Shown here in pieces: positions 17,937 to 27,850 of a DNA stretch of 64,000 nt. Each line of letters opens with the position of its first letter. The stretch's first letter is position 1. The stretch comes from Brumicola pallidula DSM 14239 = ACAM 615 (lineage in GTDB: Bacteria; Pseudomonadota; Gammaproteobacteria; Enterobacterales; Alteromonadaceae), in assembly GCF_000428905.1 (NCBI RefSeq), contig NZ_KE386814.1, positions 365,758-429,757 on the forward strand, given 5' to 3'. Both the position numbers and the translations under genes were made by a program. The notes under the pieces were generated by a model. It did no database searches and was not told where the DNA came from. It saw nothing but the letters and a program-made list of their open reading frames with translations.

Positions 17937-18360
17937 GCATCGCGTGTATTGTTGTTTGCCGAATCCCATGCAATCTCTTTTACTGCTAAAAAGTCGCTGC
18001 GAGCACATCCATGTGGCGCTTGGCAATCGGCGTCCTGCCGATTGACACTTTTTAGCAGTAAAAGAGATCGCATGTGCTTCTTGTTATTTATGTTTTATTT
18101 AGCATCGCGTGTATTGTTGTTTGCCGGATCCCATGCAATCACTTTTACTGCTAAAAAGTCGCTGCGAGCACATCCATGTGGCGCTTGGCAATCGGCGTCC
18201 TGCCGATTGACACTTTTTAGCAGTAAAAGAGATCGCATGTGCTTCTTGTTATTTATGTTTTATTTAGCATCGCGTGTATTGTTGTTTGCCGAATTGCATG
18301 TGCTTCTCGTTATTTATGTTTTACCTAGCATCGCGTGTGTTGTTGTTTGTCGGATCCCAT
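17936..18360. repeat. 165-bp direct repeats containing 96-bp palindromic elements
   Basis: The sequence AGCATCGCGTGT recurs at 17936, 18101, 18266 and 18327. Units 1 and 2 are 165 bp and almost identical. Unit 3 is only 61 bp because it lacks the inner module; unit 4 is partial and more diverged. The inner module (17973-18068 and 18138-18233) has terminal inverted repeats of 22 bp (ATCTCTTTTACTGCTAAAAA plus GT; one mismatch in copy 2) around two smaller palindromes, CACAT/ATGTG and CAATCGGC/GCCGATTG. No coding capacity; it resembles a miniature inverted-repeat element of the type dispersed in marine gammaproteobacteria. Confidence 0.85.
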
Positions 18361-18420
18361 ATAATCTCTTTCATTCGTAAAGTGTAGGTATTATCAGGAG
18401 TTTAAATGCATTCTAACTAA

Positions 18421-18441
18421 TACATTTAAAAAGTAAATGTA
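18421..18441. promoter_or_regulatory. Perfect palindrome in the gcvT upstream region
   Basis: TACATTTA and TAAATGTA form an 8-bp perfect inverted repeat with a five-base spacer, about 80-100 bases before the gcvT start. It could be an operator or an mRNA hairpin. No glycine riboswitch is visible between the repeats and gcvT. Confidence 0.35.
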
Positions 18442-18521
18442 TTCATTAGGACTTTTAATTGGATCTTCTGCATTGCGATTTCTATACTGAGATTACGAAA
18501 TTTTATAATGAGATACTGCAA

Positions 18522-19604
18522 ATGAATACTACAGCTCTTCATGGCGCGCACATCAAAGCTGGCGCGAAGATGGTCGATTTCTTTGGTTGGAATATGCCAA
18601 TCAACTACGGTTCACAAATTGAAGAGCATCATGCCGTGCGTCAAGACGCTGGTATGTTTGATGTATCTCACATGACGATCGTCGATGTTATTGGTGTTCA
18701 GGCGAAGGACTATTTACGTTATTTGCTGGCCAACGATGTTGAAAAGCTCCAACTTAAAGGCAAAGCCTTGTATAGCGGTATGCTGAATGAAGAGGGCGGC
18801 GTTGTTGATGACCTTATCGTATATCATTTTGAGTCGACTAATTACCGTTTAGTGGTTAACTCTGCTACTAAAGAAAAAGACTTGAATTGGTTGAACAAGG
18901 TCGCTGAAGGTTTCGATGTTTCCATTACTGAACGTGATGAATTTGCCATGATTGCGGTGCAAGGCCCGAGTGCGCAAGCAAAGGCGCAGAGCTTATTTTC
19001 TGCAGCTCAAAAAGAAGCCGTTGAGGGGATGAAGCCCTTCTTTGGTGTGCAGGCGGAAGATTTGTTTATTGCCACCACCGGTTACACTGGCGAAGCCGGA
19101 TATGAAATTATGGTGCCGGTTGGCCGTGCAGAGGAATTTTGGGACCAATTATTAGCAGCGGGTGTTGTGCCATGTGGTTTGGGCGCTCGTGATACACTTC
19201 GTTTAGAAGCGGGTATGAATTTGTATGGTCAAGATATGAACGAAACGATTTCTCCATTAGCTGCCAACATGGCTTGGACAATAACGTGGGAGCCAACTGA
19301 ACGCGATTTTATGGGCCGTAAAGCCTTAGAAGTACAGAAAGCGGCGGGTCATGAAAAATTAGTGGGCCTCGTAATGACTGATAAAGGCGTACTGCGTGCG
19401 GGTCTAAAAGTGATCGCAACAACGGGCGAGGGCGTTATAACATCAGGCACATTTTCACCCACATTAGGTTACAGTATTGCGATGGCAAGAGTGCCTGCAG
19501 GAACTGAAATTGGTAGTACAGTTGAAGTAGAAATGCGCAAAAAGTTAGTCACAGTGAGCGTGGTGAAGCCTAGCTTTGTTCGTAACGGAAAAAGCGTGTT
19601 ATAG
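18522..19604 (+). CDS. gcvT: Glycine cleavage system T protein (aminomethyltransferase)
   Basis: 360 residues from ATG 18522 ([10 protein letters not shown]); an upstream extension from 18459 has no support. GcvT takes the aminomethyl group from lipoyl-GcvH, passes methylene to THF and releases ammonia. Motifs: [54 protein letters not shown] and [18 protein letters not shown] with the catalytic aspartate region. First gene of gcvT-gcvH-gcvP (gaps of 87 and 144 bases). Confidence 0.97.
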   Translation: MNTTALHGAHIKAGAKMVDFFGWNMPINYGSQIEEHHAVRQDAGMFDVSHMTIVDVIGVQAKDYLRYLLANDVEKLQLKGKALYSGMLNEEGGVVDDLIVYHFESTNYRLVVNSATKEKDLNWLNKVAEGFDVSITERDEFAMIAVQGPSAQAKAQSLFSAAQKEAVEGMKPFFGVQAEDLFIATTGYTGEAGYEIMVPVGRAEEFWDQLLAAGVVPCGLGARDTLRLEAGMNLYGQDMNETISPLAANMAWTITWEPTERDFMGRKALEVQKAAGHEKLVGLVMTDKGVLRAGLKVIATTGEGVITSGTFSPTLGYSIAMARVPAGTEIGSTVEVEMRKKLVTVSVVKPSFVRNGKSVL

Positions 19605-19691
19605 GCATCACCAAGATTTAGAAATAGGTCTGAAAAAGACTCGCAACAAAAATACTTATTATTAATTATTCAACAACAGTTAGGAAACATT

Positions 19692-20081
19692 ATGAGCAAT
19701 ATACCAACAGAATTACGTTATGCCAGTACTCATGAGTGGGTTCGATCAGACGGTGACGGCGTATTTACCGTCGGCATTACTGAGCATGCACAAGACTTGC
19801 TTGGTGATATGGTGTTTGTTGATTTGCCCGATGTAGGCGATGCCGTTACAACGGGTGATGACTGCGCTGTTGCTGAATCAGTAAAAGCAGCGTCTGATAT
19901 CTACGCTCCTATTACCGGCGAAGTTATTGAAATAAACAGTCAGTTAGAAAATTCACCAGAGTTGGTTAACTCGGATTCATTTGGTGAAGGCTGGATGTTT
20001 AAAATAAAAGCGGATGATCCTACTGAAGTCGAAGGTTTGATGGACGCAGAATCATACGGTACGTCAATCGCCGACGAATAA
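19692..20081 (+). CDS. gcvH: Glycine cleavage system H protein
   Basis: 129 residues, standard length. The lipoyl-accepting lysine is K65 in [13 protein letters not shown], flanked by the beta-hairpin fold typical of the family ([14 protein letters not shown] before, [20 protein letters not shown] after). It shuttles the aminomethyl group between GcvP, GcvT and the L protein (not in this window). TTAGGAAAC precedes the ATG. Confidence 0.98.
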   Translation: MSNIPTELRYASTHEWVRSDGDGVFTVGITEHAQDLLGDMVFVDLPDVGDAVTTGDDCAVAESVKAASDIYAPITGEVIEINSQLENSPELVNSDSFGEGWMFKIKADDPTEVEGLMDAESYGTSIADE

Positions 20082-20225
20082 TAGTTACTTCACGCTAGTT
20101 TTGAAGTGAGTCTACTTTAGCCTCACTTGAAATAGTATTAGTTAATATCGCTCAATCTGAGCTTCCGCTTTTAGTGCGAAGTTCGGCATTCTTATTTTTA
20201 AATTTTGTTTTTAGGTCGCTAGTAT

Positions 20226-23150
20226 ATGAATAACTCAAATACACCTGCTTCGTTGTTGGATTTAGAACAACCGAACGATTTTATCCGCCGTCACATCGGT
20301 CCAGGCAAGGGTGAAATGGAAGAAATGCTGTCGTTTGTTGGCGCTGATTCATTAGACGATTTAATGCAGCAAACTGTGCCTGTCGGTATTCGTTTGCCAG
20401 AGCCGCTTACCGTAGGCGAGGCGCAAACCGAAGTGAATGCACTCGCTGAATTGAAAGCGGTTTCAAAAAAGAACGTGATTAATCGTTCCTTCATTGGTAT
20501 GGGTTACAGTAATACATTTACACCTAACGTTATTTTGCGAAATGTACTGGAGAACCCAGGCTGGTATACCGCATACACGCCTTATCAGCCAGAAATTGCA
20601 CAAGGTCGATTACAAGCCATTCTTAACTTCCAGCAAGTGACGATTGACCTCACAGGGTTGCCATTAGCATCCGCTTCATTGTTAGATGAAGCAACGGCTG
20701 CAGCCGAAGCAATGGGGTTGGCTAAACGCGTTTCTAAAAACAAAAAGTCCAACAGCTTTTTCGTTTCACAAGGTGTTCATCCTCAAACACTAGATGTAGT
20801 AAGAACACGCGCAGAAATGTTTGGTTTTGAAGTCATTGTTGGTGATGCACTCGACGCTGCAAGTCACGATGTGTTTGGTGCGTTGTTACAATACCCAAGC
20901 TCAACCGGCGAAATTAAAAATATTCAGCAAATAATTACTGATGTGCAAGCAAATAAAGGCATTGTTGCTGTTGCTTCAGACCTAATGGCGTTAACCATGT
21001 TGACGCCTCCGGGTGAACTTGGCGCTGATGTCGTGCTAGGAAGCGCACAACGCTTTGGTGTCCCAATGGGTTACGGCGGCCCACATGCTGCCTTCTTCGC
21101 CACCAGAGACGAATATAAGCGCTCCTTGCCAGGTCGTATCATTGGCGTGTCAAAAGACACACGCGGTCGCCCTGCATTGCGCATGGCATTGCAAACACGT
21201 GAGCAACATATTCGCCGCGAAAAAGCCAATTCAAACATTTGCACAGCTCAGGTATTGCTGGCGAATATGGCCTCGTTCTATGCTGTGTATCACGGTCCCG
21301 TAGGCATAACGACTATCGCTAATCGGATTCACCGCTTTGCTGATATCTTAGGTGCAGGCTTGGTTAGTAAAGGTGTTGAACTAGCACATGATACTTGGTT
21401 TGACACACTAACAGTGAAAGTAGCAAATAAAGCCGAAACCTTACAAAAAGCATTGGCTAAAGGCATGAACTTGCGCGCTGATCTTGAAGGCACCGTGGGT
21501 ATTAGCTTTGATGAAACCTCGACGCGCCAAGATATTCTAGATTTGTTTGACGTACTTATTGGCGAAGGCCATGGACTGAGTGTTGAAGCGCTCGATACAG
21601 ATATTATGGCGAACGGGTCAACGTCTATTCCGCAAGAATTAGTGCGCACCAGTGCATTCTTAACGCATAAAGTATTTAATAGCTACCATTCAGAAACTGA
21701 AATGTTGCGCTATATAAAGTCGCTCGAAAATAAAGATTTAGCCTTAAACCACAGTATGATTTCATTGGGTTCTTGCACAATGAAGCTGAATGCTGTTGCC
21801 GAAATGATCCCGGTAACGTGGCCTGAATTTGGTCAACTACATCCATTTGCCCCGTTGAATCAAGCACTTGGTTACAAGCACATGATTGACGAACTCAGCG
21901 ATTGGTTAATTAACATCACTGGTTACGATTCATTATCCATGCAGCCAAACTCTGGCGCACAAGGCGAATATGCGGGTTTGCTAGCCATTACTCGTTATCA
22001 TGCGAGTTTGGGTAATAGTCACAGAAACGTGTGCTTAATTCCGCAATCAGCACATGGAACTAACCCTGCTTCAGCACAAATGTTGAGCTTAAAAGTGGTT
22101 GTTGTTAACTGCGATGCGAAGGGCAACGTTGACTTAGCTGACCTTCGTGCTAAAGCTGAAGAAGTAAAAGATAACTTAAGCTGTGCGATGATCACATACC
22201 CGTCAACTCACGGTGTGTATGAAGAAACCGTCAAAGAAATTTGTGACATAGTGCATGAATTTGGTGGGCAGGTTTATATGGATGGCGCAAACATGAACGC
22301 CCAAGTGGGCGTGACTTCGCCTGGCTTGATTGGTTCTGATGTGTCGCACTTAAACTTGCACAAAACTTTCTGCATTCCACATGGTGGTGGCGGTCCGGGT
22401 ATGGGTCCTATTGGCGTTAAGGCGCACTTAGCACCATTTTTACCTAGCCATACTTTAATTGGTTTGGAAGCAGGTGGTACCGGTGAAGATTTAGGCACCA
22501 ATGGCGCTATTTCAGCTGCGCCATGGGGCAGTGCATCAATTCTTCCTATTAGTTATATGTACATCAAAATGATGGGTAGCGAAGGCTTGAAGAAAGCCAC
22601 TGAAGTTGCCATATTGAACGCTAATTACATTGCCCAGAAGCTTGAAGGCCATTACCCGATTCTTTACAAAGGCAATAATGGTCGTGTAGCCCACGAATGT
22701 ATTATTGACTTACGTCCGTTAAAAGAAGCCTCCGGTGTGACTGAAATGGATGTTGCCAAGCGCTTAAATGACTATGGTTTTCACGCGCCAACTATGAGCT
22801 TTCCAGTAGCCGGTACGCTGATGATTGAGCCAACTGAGTCTGAAGCCAAAGCTGAGCTAGATAGATTCATTGAAGCAATGGTTTGCATTCGTCATGAAAT
22901 AGCCAAAGTAGAGTCAGGTGAATGGGATGCAACAGATAACCCATTGCATAACGCACCGCACACATTGGCCGATATTTGCGATAATAACTGGACCAGAAGC
23001 TACGATCGTAAAGTAGCCGCTTATCCAGTTGATGCGGTTGCCAAGGATAAATTTTGGCCAACAGTGAATCGTATTGATGACGTTTATGGCGACAGGAATT
23101 TAATTTGTTCTTGCCCGGATTTAGATAGTTATCGGGATTTTGCTGAATAA
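20226..23150 (+). CDS. gcvP: Glycine dehydrogenase (decarboxylating), P protein
   Basis: 974 residues, the fused homodimer-type P protein. N-terminal half: [36 protein letters not shown]-terminal half: [32 protein letters not shown] and the PLP site [20 protein letters not shown] with lysine 713. Decarboxylates glycine and loads the aminomethyl group on GcvH. Last gene of the gcv operon; an intrinsic terminator follows after 63 bases. Confidence 0.98.
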   Translation: MNNSNTPASLLDLEQPNDFIRRHIGPGKGEMEEMLSFVGADSLDDLMQQTVPVGIRLPEPLTVGEAQTEVNALAELKAVSKKNVINRSFIGMGYSNTFTPNVILRNVLENPGWYTAYTPYQPEIAQGRLQAILNFQQVTIDLTGLPLASASLLDEATAAAEAMGLAKRVSKNKKSNSFFVSQGVHPQTLDVVRTRAEMFGFEVIVGDALDAASHDVFGALLQYPSSTGEIKNIQQIITDVQANKGIVAVASDLMALTMLTPPGELGADVVLGSAQRFGVPMGYGGPHAAFFATRDEYKRSLPGRIIGVSKDTRGRPALRMALQTREQHIRREKANSNICTAQVLLANMASFYAVYHGPVGITTIANRIHRFADILGAGLVSKGVELAHDTWFDTLTVKVANKAETLQKALAKGMNLRADLEGTVGISFDETSTRQDILDLFDVLIGEGHGLSVEALDTDIMANGSTSIPQELVRTSAFLTHKVFNSYHSETEMLRYIKSLENKDLALNHSMISLGSCTMKLNAVAEMIPVTWPEFGQLHPFAPLNQALGYKHMIDELSDWLINITGYDSLSMQPNSGAQGEYAGLLAITRYHASLGNSHRNVCLIPQSAHGTNPASAQMLSLKVVVVNCDAKGNVDLADLRAKAEEVKDNLSCAMITYPSTHGVYEETVKEICDIVHEFGGQVYMDGANMNAQVGVTSPGLIGSDVSHLNLHKTFCIPHGGGGPGMGPIGVKAHLAPFLPSHTLIGLEAGGTGEDLGTNGAISAAPWGSASILPISYMYIKMMGSEGLKKATEVAILNANYIAQKLEGHYPILYKGNNGRVAHECIIDLRPLKEASGVTEMDVAKRLNDYGFHAPTMSFPVAGTLMIEPTESEAKAELDRFIEAMVCIRHEIAKVESGEWDATDNPLHNAPHTLADICDNNWTRSYDRKVAAYPVDAVAKDKFWPTVNRIDDVYGDRNLICSCPDLDSYRDFAE

Positions 23151-23213
23151 TGGCAATGATTGTTATAGCTTGGGATTCCCAATCTATAATGGGTATCTGT
23201 GAAAGACGAAATT

Positions 23214-23240
23214 ACAAAAAGGGCCGAAAGGCCTTTTTGT
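23214..23240 (+). terminator. Intrinsic terminator of the gcv operon
   Basis: ACAAAAAGGGCC and GGCCTTTTTGT pair around a GAAA loop, giving a GC core with a T run, 64 bases after the gcvP stop. Confidence 0.9.
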
Positions 23241-23402
23241 ATTGCTGCCATGAACTTCGATTGGCTTATCTAACTTTATTAGTGAGATGGACGGAACAAG
23301 ATACGATATATTAAAATATGATTTGCATTGATACCGCATAGTTTGTTTTCTACTGAAAGTTGTTTGATTATTAAATGTCATCGCAACGTTGAGTTGATGT
23401 GA

Positions 23403-23634
23403 TTGCTATGTCGACTTATGCCAGACTTTAAAACAATTGCTGACTTCAGAAAGGATAATGGCAAAGGCATAAAAAGCGTGTGTCGCAGGTTCGTAGAGAT
23501 GTGCCTACGCTGCCTTAGCATTGATGCAACAGTTAGATAGCCTTAAATATGCGCAACCCCTAGCCTTACTAAATGCGCAGATTAAGGCATTTGAGGATAG
23601 AGTCGCTTTGCGGCTGCGTGCAGATATCAAATAA
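23403..23634 (+). pseudogene. Transposase remnant (IS1182-like) and adjoining broken frame
   Basis: The frame around ATG 23418 reads RLMPDFKTIADFRKDNGK...VCRRFVEMC and stops at 23538; this is a well-known internal segment of IS1182-type transposases, here less than 45 codons long. A different frame from ATG 23524 to 23634 reads MQQLDSLKYAQPLALL then NAQIKAFEDRVALRLRAD, helical and possibly the tail of another transposase, but I cannot assign it. No ends or inverted repeats are recognisable, so this is residue of old insertions between gcvP and the PEP-CTERM gene. Confidence 0.6.
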
Positions 23635-23661
23635 TAAAGCCCGCGTTGCGCGGGCTTTATT
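23633..23661. terminator. Intrinsic terminator (bidirectional) after the PEP-CTERM gene
   Basis: AATAAAGCCCGCG pairs perfectly with CGCGGGCTTTATT around a three-base loop. It lies 38 bases past the stop of the minus-strand PEP-CTERM gene at 23699. Confidence 0.9.
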
Positions 23662-23698
23662 AAGTATCTTAAACCTTCGTATCTTAAAGGATTATTAC

Positions 23699-24304
23699 TT
23701 AAGCTTTCTTTTTACGACTAATCATTAATCCAACAAGCCCTAAACCTAGCAAAGCTAATGAACCAGAAACTGGAACGTTGTAAGAGCCTGAATATAATGC
23801 ACCTGCAACACTTCCACCGGTCTGGTAAACATCAATTCGCACAGTGTGCCAAGCATTGACACCCCAACTACCGCTTACTGAACCATTCTCATTTGGTTCA
23901 CAACCAATAGAACCAATAGCGCAAGTGCCCTGAGATAAATTTTCACTTATAACTAGCAGGCCATCAACATAAACTGATGCAGTATCATCCGCCCAAATAT
24001 CTAAACTAAAGGCATTACCCCAGAACATTTCAGTGATAGTCATATATGGTGTCGTGTTTGAACTAGGAATTGTTATGCCACCAATACCTGAATCAAGCGA
24101 CGAAACCCAAACTGCACCATTACCAAAAGGATTATTGGTTTGCCACGCACTATGAGGAGTAATGTTTACTAAAGTACAGGTACTCGTATATTGATTGGTT
24201 GTACATACGCCGTTGCCTGCTCCAGATACAATCAAAGTTGCAGACGCTGTGCCCGCTAATACAAGAGCTGTAACAGCGAGTAATGTTTTAATAATTCTGT
24301 TCAT
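23699..24304 (-). CDS. PEP-CTERM sorting domain protein, function unknown
   Basis: 201 residues: signal peptide (LLAVTALVLAGTASA), a secreted middle part, and a C-terminal sorting tail VPVSGSLALLGLGLVGLMIS followed by RKKKA, the motif / transmembrane / basic layout recognised and cleaved by exosortase. Two cysteine-containing segments (GVCTTNQYTSTC; GTCAIGSIGC) suggest disulfides. The middle part, with VWVSSLDSGIGGITIPSSNT and DIWADDTASVYVDGLLV, resembles a carbohydrate- or PA14-like beta-sandwich but I cannot name it. AAGGAA precedes the ATG at 24304. Sixth-base palindrome in its leader: see 24305-24873. Confidence 0.85.
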   Translation of the reverse strand: MNRIIKTLLAVTALVLAGTASATLIVSGAGNGVCTTNQYTSTCTLVNITPHSAWQTNNPFGNGAVWVSSLDSGIGGITIPSSNTTPYMTITEMFWGNAFSLDIWADDTASVYVDGLLVISENLSQGTCAIGSIGCEPNENGSVSGSWGVNAWHTVRIDVYQTGGSVAGALYSGSYNVPVSGSLALLGLGLVGLMISRKKKA

Positions 24305-24873
24305 ATTTATTCCTTAATCACTAATGCGTAAATTTTACGCCTAAACCACCATATGAATTGACCGCAAATCAATCGCCAAGTGAGTATTAATTAATCACCT
24401 ACTAACTTTATGCAAATAACAGTCCATAATTATTTTCCTATTATTTACAATAAGATACGGTTGTGGCAATAAAACACTCGCTAAAGTTGTATAAAATCTA
24501 GACACCTGAACTTAAGAGGGCTGAATCTAAATAATCAGAATAAATAGCTATATTCAGGCACACTTCAAGCCTGCTTTAATGAAACTTTAGTACTGCTGTG
24601 CCGTATTTATTTAGCTTCACAATTTAAACACCCAAAACGTTTAAAATATCAGAGAGAAAGAGCTGTAGAGGCAAAAGACGCAGATACAAAAGCCAATAGC
24701 AACACAATCGCAATGGCCTAAAATATGACCATGCTGCAGGGTTCTCGTTATCAGAATTTTGATAAGGAAAATATGAACTTAATCTTAATGCGTCCAGACG
24801 AGCATTATCTGTAAAAAATACTGACGCTCGTTTTTACCGATTTTCTTAGTTCAAGTCTATTATGTATATAGCA
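24305..24873. other. Non-coding stretch upstream of the PEP-CTERM gene
   Basis: No gene is seen. The leader of the minus-strand PEP-CTERM gene contains a perfect palindrome GCGTAAATTTTACGC at 24326-24340, which could be an operator. The rest is AT-rich with no open frame or repeat that I recognise, up to the left end of the IS6 remnant. Confidence 0.5.
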
Positions 24874-25680
24874 GGTAGTGTCAAGTTATCGCAGACCCCA
24901 GTAACTGTCAGATAATTCGGATATGAAAAATACTAAAGTGTACGCGAGTTATCGCTACCCATCTCAGGTCATTAGTCACGCAGTTTGGCTTTACCATCGA
25001 TTTACACTTAGCTTCAAAGATATTGAAGAGTTATTGGCTGCCAGAGGGATCATTGTAAGTTACGAAACGGTGAGAAATTGGTGCCTTAAGTTTGGTAACT
25101 AATATTGTAGCCGAATTAGGAAAAAGCGCGGTCAACTGGGTGATATGTGGTACTTGGATGAGGTATTTATTAACATAAATGGTGTTTTGCATTACCTTTG
25201 ACGTGCCGTCGATCAAGATGGCGATGAGCTAGATATTATCGTTCAAAAACGTCGTAAAAAAAAGGCAGCCATGAAGTTCTTCAAAAAATTATTGAAGGAC
25301 CAGTAGGCAGCGCCATTAAAAATGGTCACCGATAAAATGCGAAGTTATTCGGCTGCGAAAAGAGAAATCATGCCCAGCGTTGAGTATTCAACCGAACAAT
25401 ACGAAAACAACCGCTGTGAATTGTCTCATCAGCCGACTAGACAACAAGAACGCCAAATGCGGCGATTTACATCACAAGGCCGAGCTCAACGGTTTCTATC
25501 GTGTCAAGGGGTTGTCAATAAACTCTTCAGGCTTGGCCGCCATCTAATGAAGGCAAAGAATTATAGAATGCTCCGAGAACGAGCATTTAATGAATGGACT
25601 AGGGTGAGTTGCGTCCAGAATTTGGTTTAAGTGACTGAGAACCAGTTTTTATCACGCATATTCGATAAGTTGACAATGCT
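24874..25680 (+). mobile_element. IS6-family insertion sequence, inactive
   Basis: The left end GGTAGTGTCAAGTTATCGCA and the inverted right end (reverse complement AGCATTGTCAACTTATCGAA) match at 15 of 20 positions, with the block TGTCAANTTATCG shared. The enclosed 807 bp is the normal size for IS6 elements and contains one transposase frame. No clear 8-bp target duplication remains. Confidence 0.75.
24923..25630 (+). pseudogene. IS6 (IS26/IS240-type) transposase with three in-frame stops
   Basis: One continuous frame of 236 codons from ATG 24923 to TAA 25628 encodes an IS6 transposase: YRYPSQVISHAVWLYHRFTL, DIEELLAARGIIVSYETVRNW, WYLDEVFININGVLHYL, RAVDQDGDELD, MVTDKMRSY and NNRCELSHQPTRQQERQM. 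The three catalytic acidic residues (DEV, TDK, CEL) are all still present, but stops interrupt at codon 60 (TAA), after HYL (TGA, where tryptophan is normal) and after LLKDQ (TAG). There is no frameshift, so decay was by substitutions. Confidence 0.9.
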
Positions 25681-25981
25681 CAGCCACTGCAACTTTTGTC
25701 TACAATAAATATGTCAGGTTTTTTTACACTTACAGGTATAACAGGATTTGCGTTTTTTCAGATATCTTACCCAGCCTCGGCTTGCCAGTCTGGCGCAAAA
25801 TGTGCTTAATGTTTAATAACGTTTGTTTCTAGTTATGCAAGGTAAATAATTTATCTTCGTCTAACGAGTTTTAGCAAGATTCTTTCGAGCGAAACATTAG
25901 CTTTAGGATAAGTGATAGGAACCAAACGAAGAGATTCGAAGAATGGTATGTATTTTTAACAACTTAAATCGAGATAATTAG

Positions 25982-26701
25982 ATGATAAGAATTAGTAAAT
26001 TAGCGTTTATGTTAGCAGCATTGGTGTTTGCAGGCCAGGCTTCAGCGACGGTGATAACGTACACGAGTCAATCGAGCTGGCTGGCGGCGCTCAGTGGTGC
26101 GGCAGTTACGACAGAAACTTTCGACGGTGCGTCTTCGAGCTTTGACGAAAACACAAGCGACAACATTATTGGAACTAATTTAACGTTGGACTTAATTGGC
26201 GGCACAAATGATACCGGCCCAACTGGACTGACCGGGTCAGGACAATTGGAGTTTGAGGTCGACTCATCTTCGATTTCATCAGGCCAAGGTCTAGAGATTA
26301 ATATCAAATCGACTGTATTCTACGGATTTGCGCTTTTGAATCTGACCGCTAATGAGTCATCCGATCCTATGGTAAATCTTCATGAAATTGCTATTATAAT
26401 AGATGGTTTTGGATTCCTATTAAGCGACATACTTGGCCTGACTTCTCCCTCAGACTTAAGTTCTGACGACGCCATAGCGCCATTCATTGGCTTTATTTCG
26501 ACAGTTGAGATTAGTTCATTCAAGTTTGTTCATGGTGATGCCATTCGTAATGTTACCGGTAGCTATGAGAATTTTTGGCTCGACGGTCTGAGTATTGCAC
26601 GTTCTATGCCGAATCCTATGCCTGCTTCTGCTCCCGCCACTCTTGCCATATTTGGTATTGGACTTGCGCGACTCGGATGGTCAAGGCGCAAGAAGGCCTA
26701 G
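25982..26701 (+). CDS. PEP-CTERM sorting domain protein, function unknown
   Basis: 239 residues: signal peptide (KLAFMLAALVFAGQASA), then an acidic, serine/threonine-rich beta domain beginning VITYTSQSSWLAAL...TETFDG, which is the start seen in many PEP-CTERM proteins with a YDG/concanavalin-like fold, and the tail MPASAPATLAIFGIGLARLG followed by WSRRKKA. An arginine inside the sorting helix (GLARLG) is unusual. It is the first intact gene after the IS6 remnant, and a terminator follows at 26719. Confidence 0.85.
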   Translation: MIRISKLAFMLAALVFAGQASATVITYTSQSSWLAALSGAAVTTETFDGASSSFDENTSDNIIGTNLTLDLIGGTNDTGPTGLTGSGQLEFEVDSSSISSGQGLEINIKSTVFYGFALLNLTANESSDPMVNLHEIAIIIDGFGFLLSDILGLTSPSDLSSDDAIAPFIGFISTVEISSFKFVHGDAIRNVTGSYENFWLDGLSIARSMPNPMPASAPATLAIFGIGLARLGWSRRKKA

Positions 26702-26718
26702 ACAAAACGCCAAAGGTC

Positions 26719-26742
26719 AAAGCCCACTGCGGTGGGTTTTTT
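26719..26742 (+). terminator. Intrinsic terminator
   Basis: GCCCAC and GTGGGT pair around a four-base loop followed by TTTTTTATT, 18 bases after the PEP-CTERM stop codon. Confidence 0.85.
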
Positions 26743-26759
26743 ATTACCAATACCTAATC

Positions 26760-26795
26760 GATTTACTCGCCATTCATATTTTCAGTTCGATGCAC
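26760..26795. repeat. Dispersed 36-bp repeat, copy 1
   Basis: GATTTACTCGCCATTCATAT and the following TTTCAGTTCGATGCACT match the sequence at 41869-41904 at about five of every six positions. Both copies lie just beyond the end of a gene. Confidence 0.6.
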
Positions 26796-26886
26796 TTTTA
26801 GTGAGACTTTCACCGTCAGCCCTATTTCGAGCTGCTTTTGCCACAGAATGTGAATAGTGACTATATGTCTTTACGATACGCTTACG

Positions 26887-27216
26887 TTAATTAAACTCTC
26901 TAACCCCGGAAAAAACATCAAATTTCGCATTTCTTAATAGTATTAGCATTTTGGCTGTCTCTGTACTCTCTTTAAAAACAGACTCACAAAAATCCCAATT
27001 GAACAAGTCGAAGTTATCCAGTGCGAGGGCTCTAGCTTGTGTCGATAATAATATAGGATCAGGAACGTTTGCCAATTTGTGTAAATGCTCAGCCGCTTGC
27101 TCATAAAAATCTCACGCATTTAGACCTTTTATCTCAAGTTTTGCTTTCTTTGGCTTATTGTCATCTTGCGTATTTTGAGAGTAAGCATTAGCCCAAAAAA
27201 TTGCACAAATACCCAT
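26887..27216 (-). pseudogene. Broken gene with one in-frame stop, function unknown
   Basis: A frame of 110 codons from ATG 27216 (MGICAIFWANAYSQNTQ...KLEIKGLNA) meets TGA and resumes at once with DFYEQAAEHLHKLANVPDPI...FDVFSGVREFN. The residues around the stop read naturally as NA-W-DFYEQAAEHL, so a TGG to TGA change is likely. Helical, tetratricopeptide-like pattern; I do not recognise the family. Could also be two unrelated short frames. Confidence 0.4.
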
Positions 27217-27351
27217 CTTGTAAGCTTCGTATTCTCGTCTGCATGTTTCAGATAAAACCGAAATGACTGACTGTTTTCACCGAAATGCGCACTCGTCTAA
27301 AAATTACAGTTGGAGGCTTTCTTGTAAAATTACTTAGAAAGAAAAATAACG

Positions 27352-27830
27352 CTAGTTGGGAACTTCTAGGCTCACCTTTGTTCTTTCCGTGACAACTGAC
27401 GTGCGAAATCGCCTCACGTTTGGATCATTAGTGAATAGCGTATATCTTAAATCTTCAAAGTCTTCCATATCACGTGCAGTACAAATCAATGTGAAATCCC
27501 CGTCTCCTGTTACAAAATAACACTGCTGAACTCTCTCTTCTTTAAACACCATAAGCCGAAACGCGTCTAATTTCCTCACACTTTGGCGCTCTAGTTCAAC
27601 TAAAATGACAAATGACAAATGACATTTTATGACCTAGTGGATTAGGATTTAATACCGCTATTTCCTTATCAATTATATTTAGCTCACGTAACTGTTTTAA
27701 CCGGCGTTGCAAAGAGGGAATGGATAAATTGCATACGGCTGGTAATTTCTCCAAACACAACGTGGCATCTTTCTGCATATGTGACTGTTGCAATATCTGA
27801 ATTAAGGACTTTACTGAGAAACCAATGCAA
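27352..27830 (-). pseudogene. Lrp/AsnC family regulator, frameshifted by a 7-bp repeat
   Basis: Upstream part: VKSLIQILQQSHMQKDATLC...LPAVCNLSIPSLQRRLKQLR is an Lrp-type helix-turn-helix ending ...NPNPLGHKMSFVI; downstream part: ILVELERQSVRKLDAFR, VQQCYFVTGDGDFTLICTAR and FTNDPNVRRFRTSVV is the matching effector domain. The two parts are out of frame at three tandem copies of TGTCATT (minus strand, about 27600-27621); two copies would restore one continuous frame. The normal N-terminal ATG is also missing, so the gene is probably dead. Confidence 0.8.
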
Positions 27831-27850
27831 TTTGGAAAGAATTAAAGTCC

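Noticed and set aside
17835-18380. A plus-strand open frame of 181 codons across the repeat array.
   Set aside because: It only translates the palindromic repeats and is repeated internally; no protein-like features.
18361-18521. Possible glycine riboswitch before gcvT.
   Set aside because: None of the conserved glycine aptamer blocks is visible; only a short palindrome is present.
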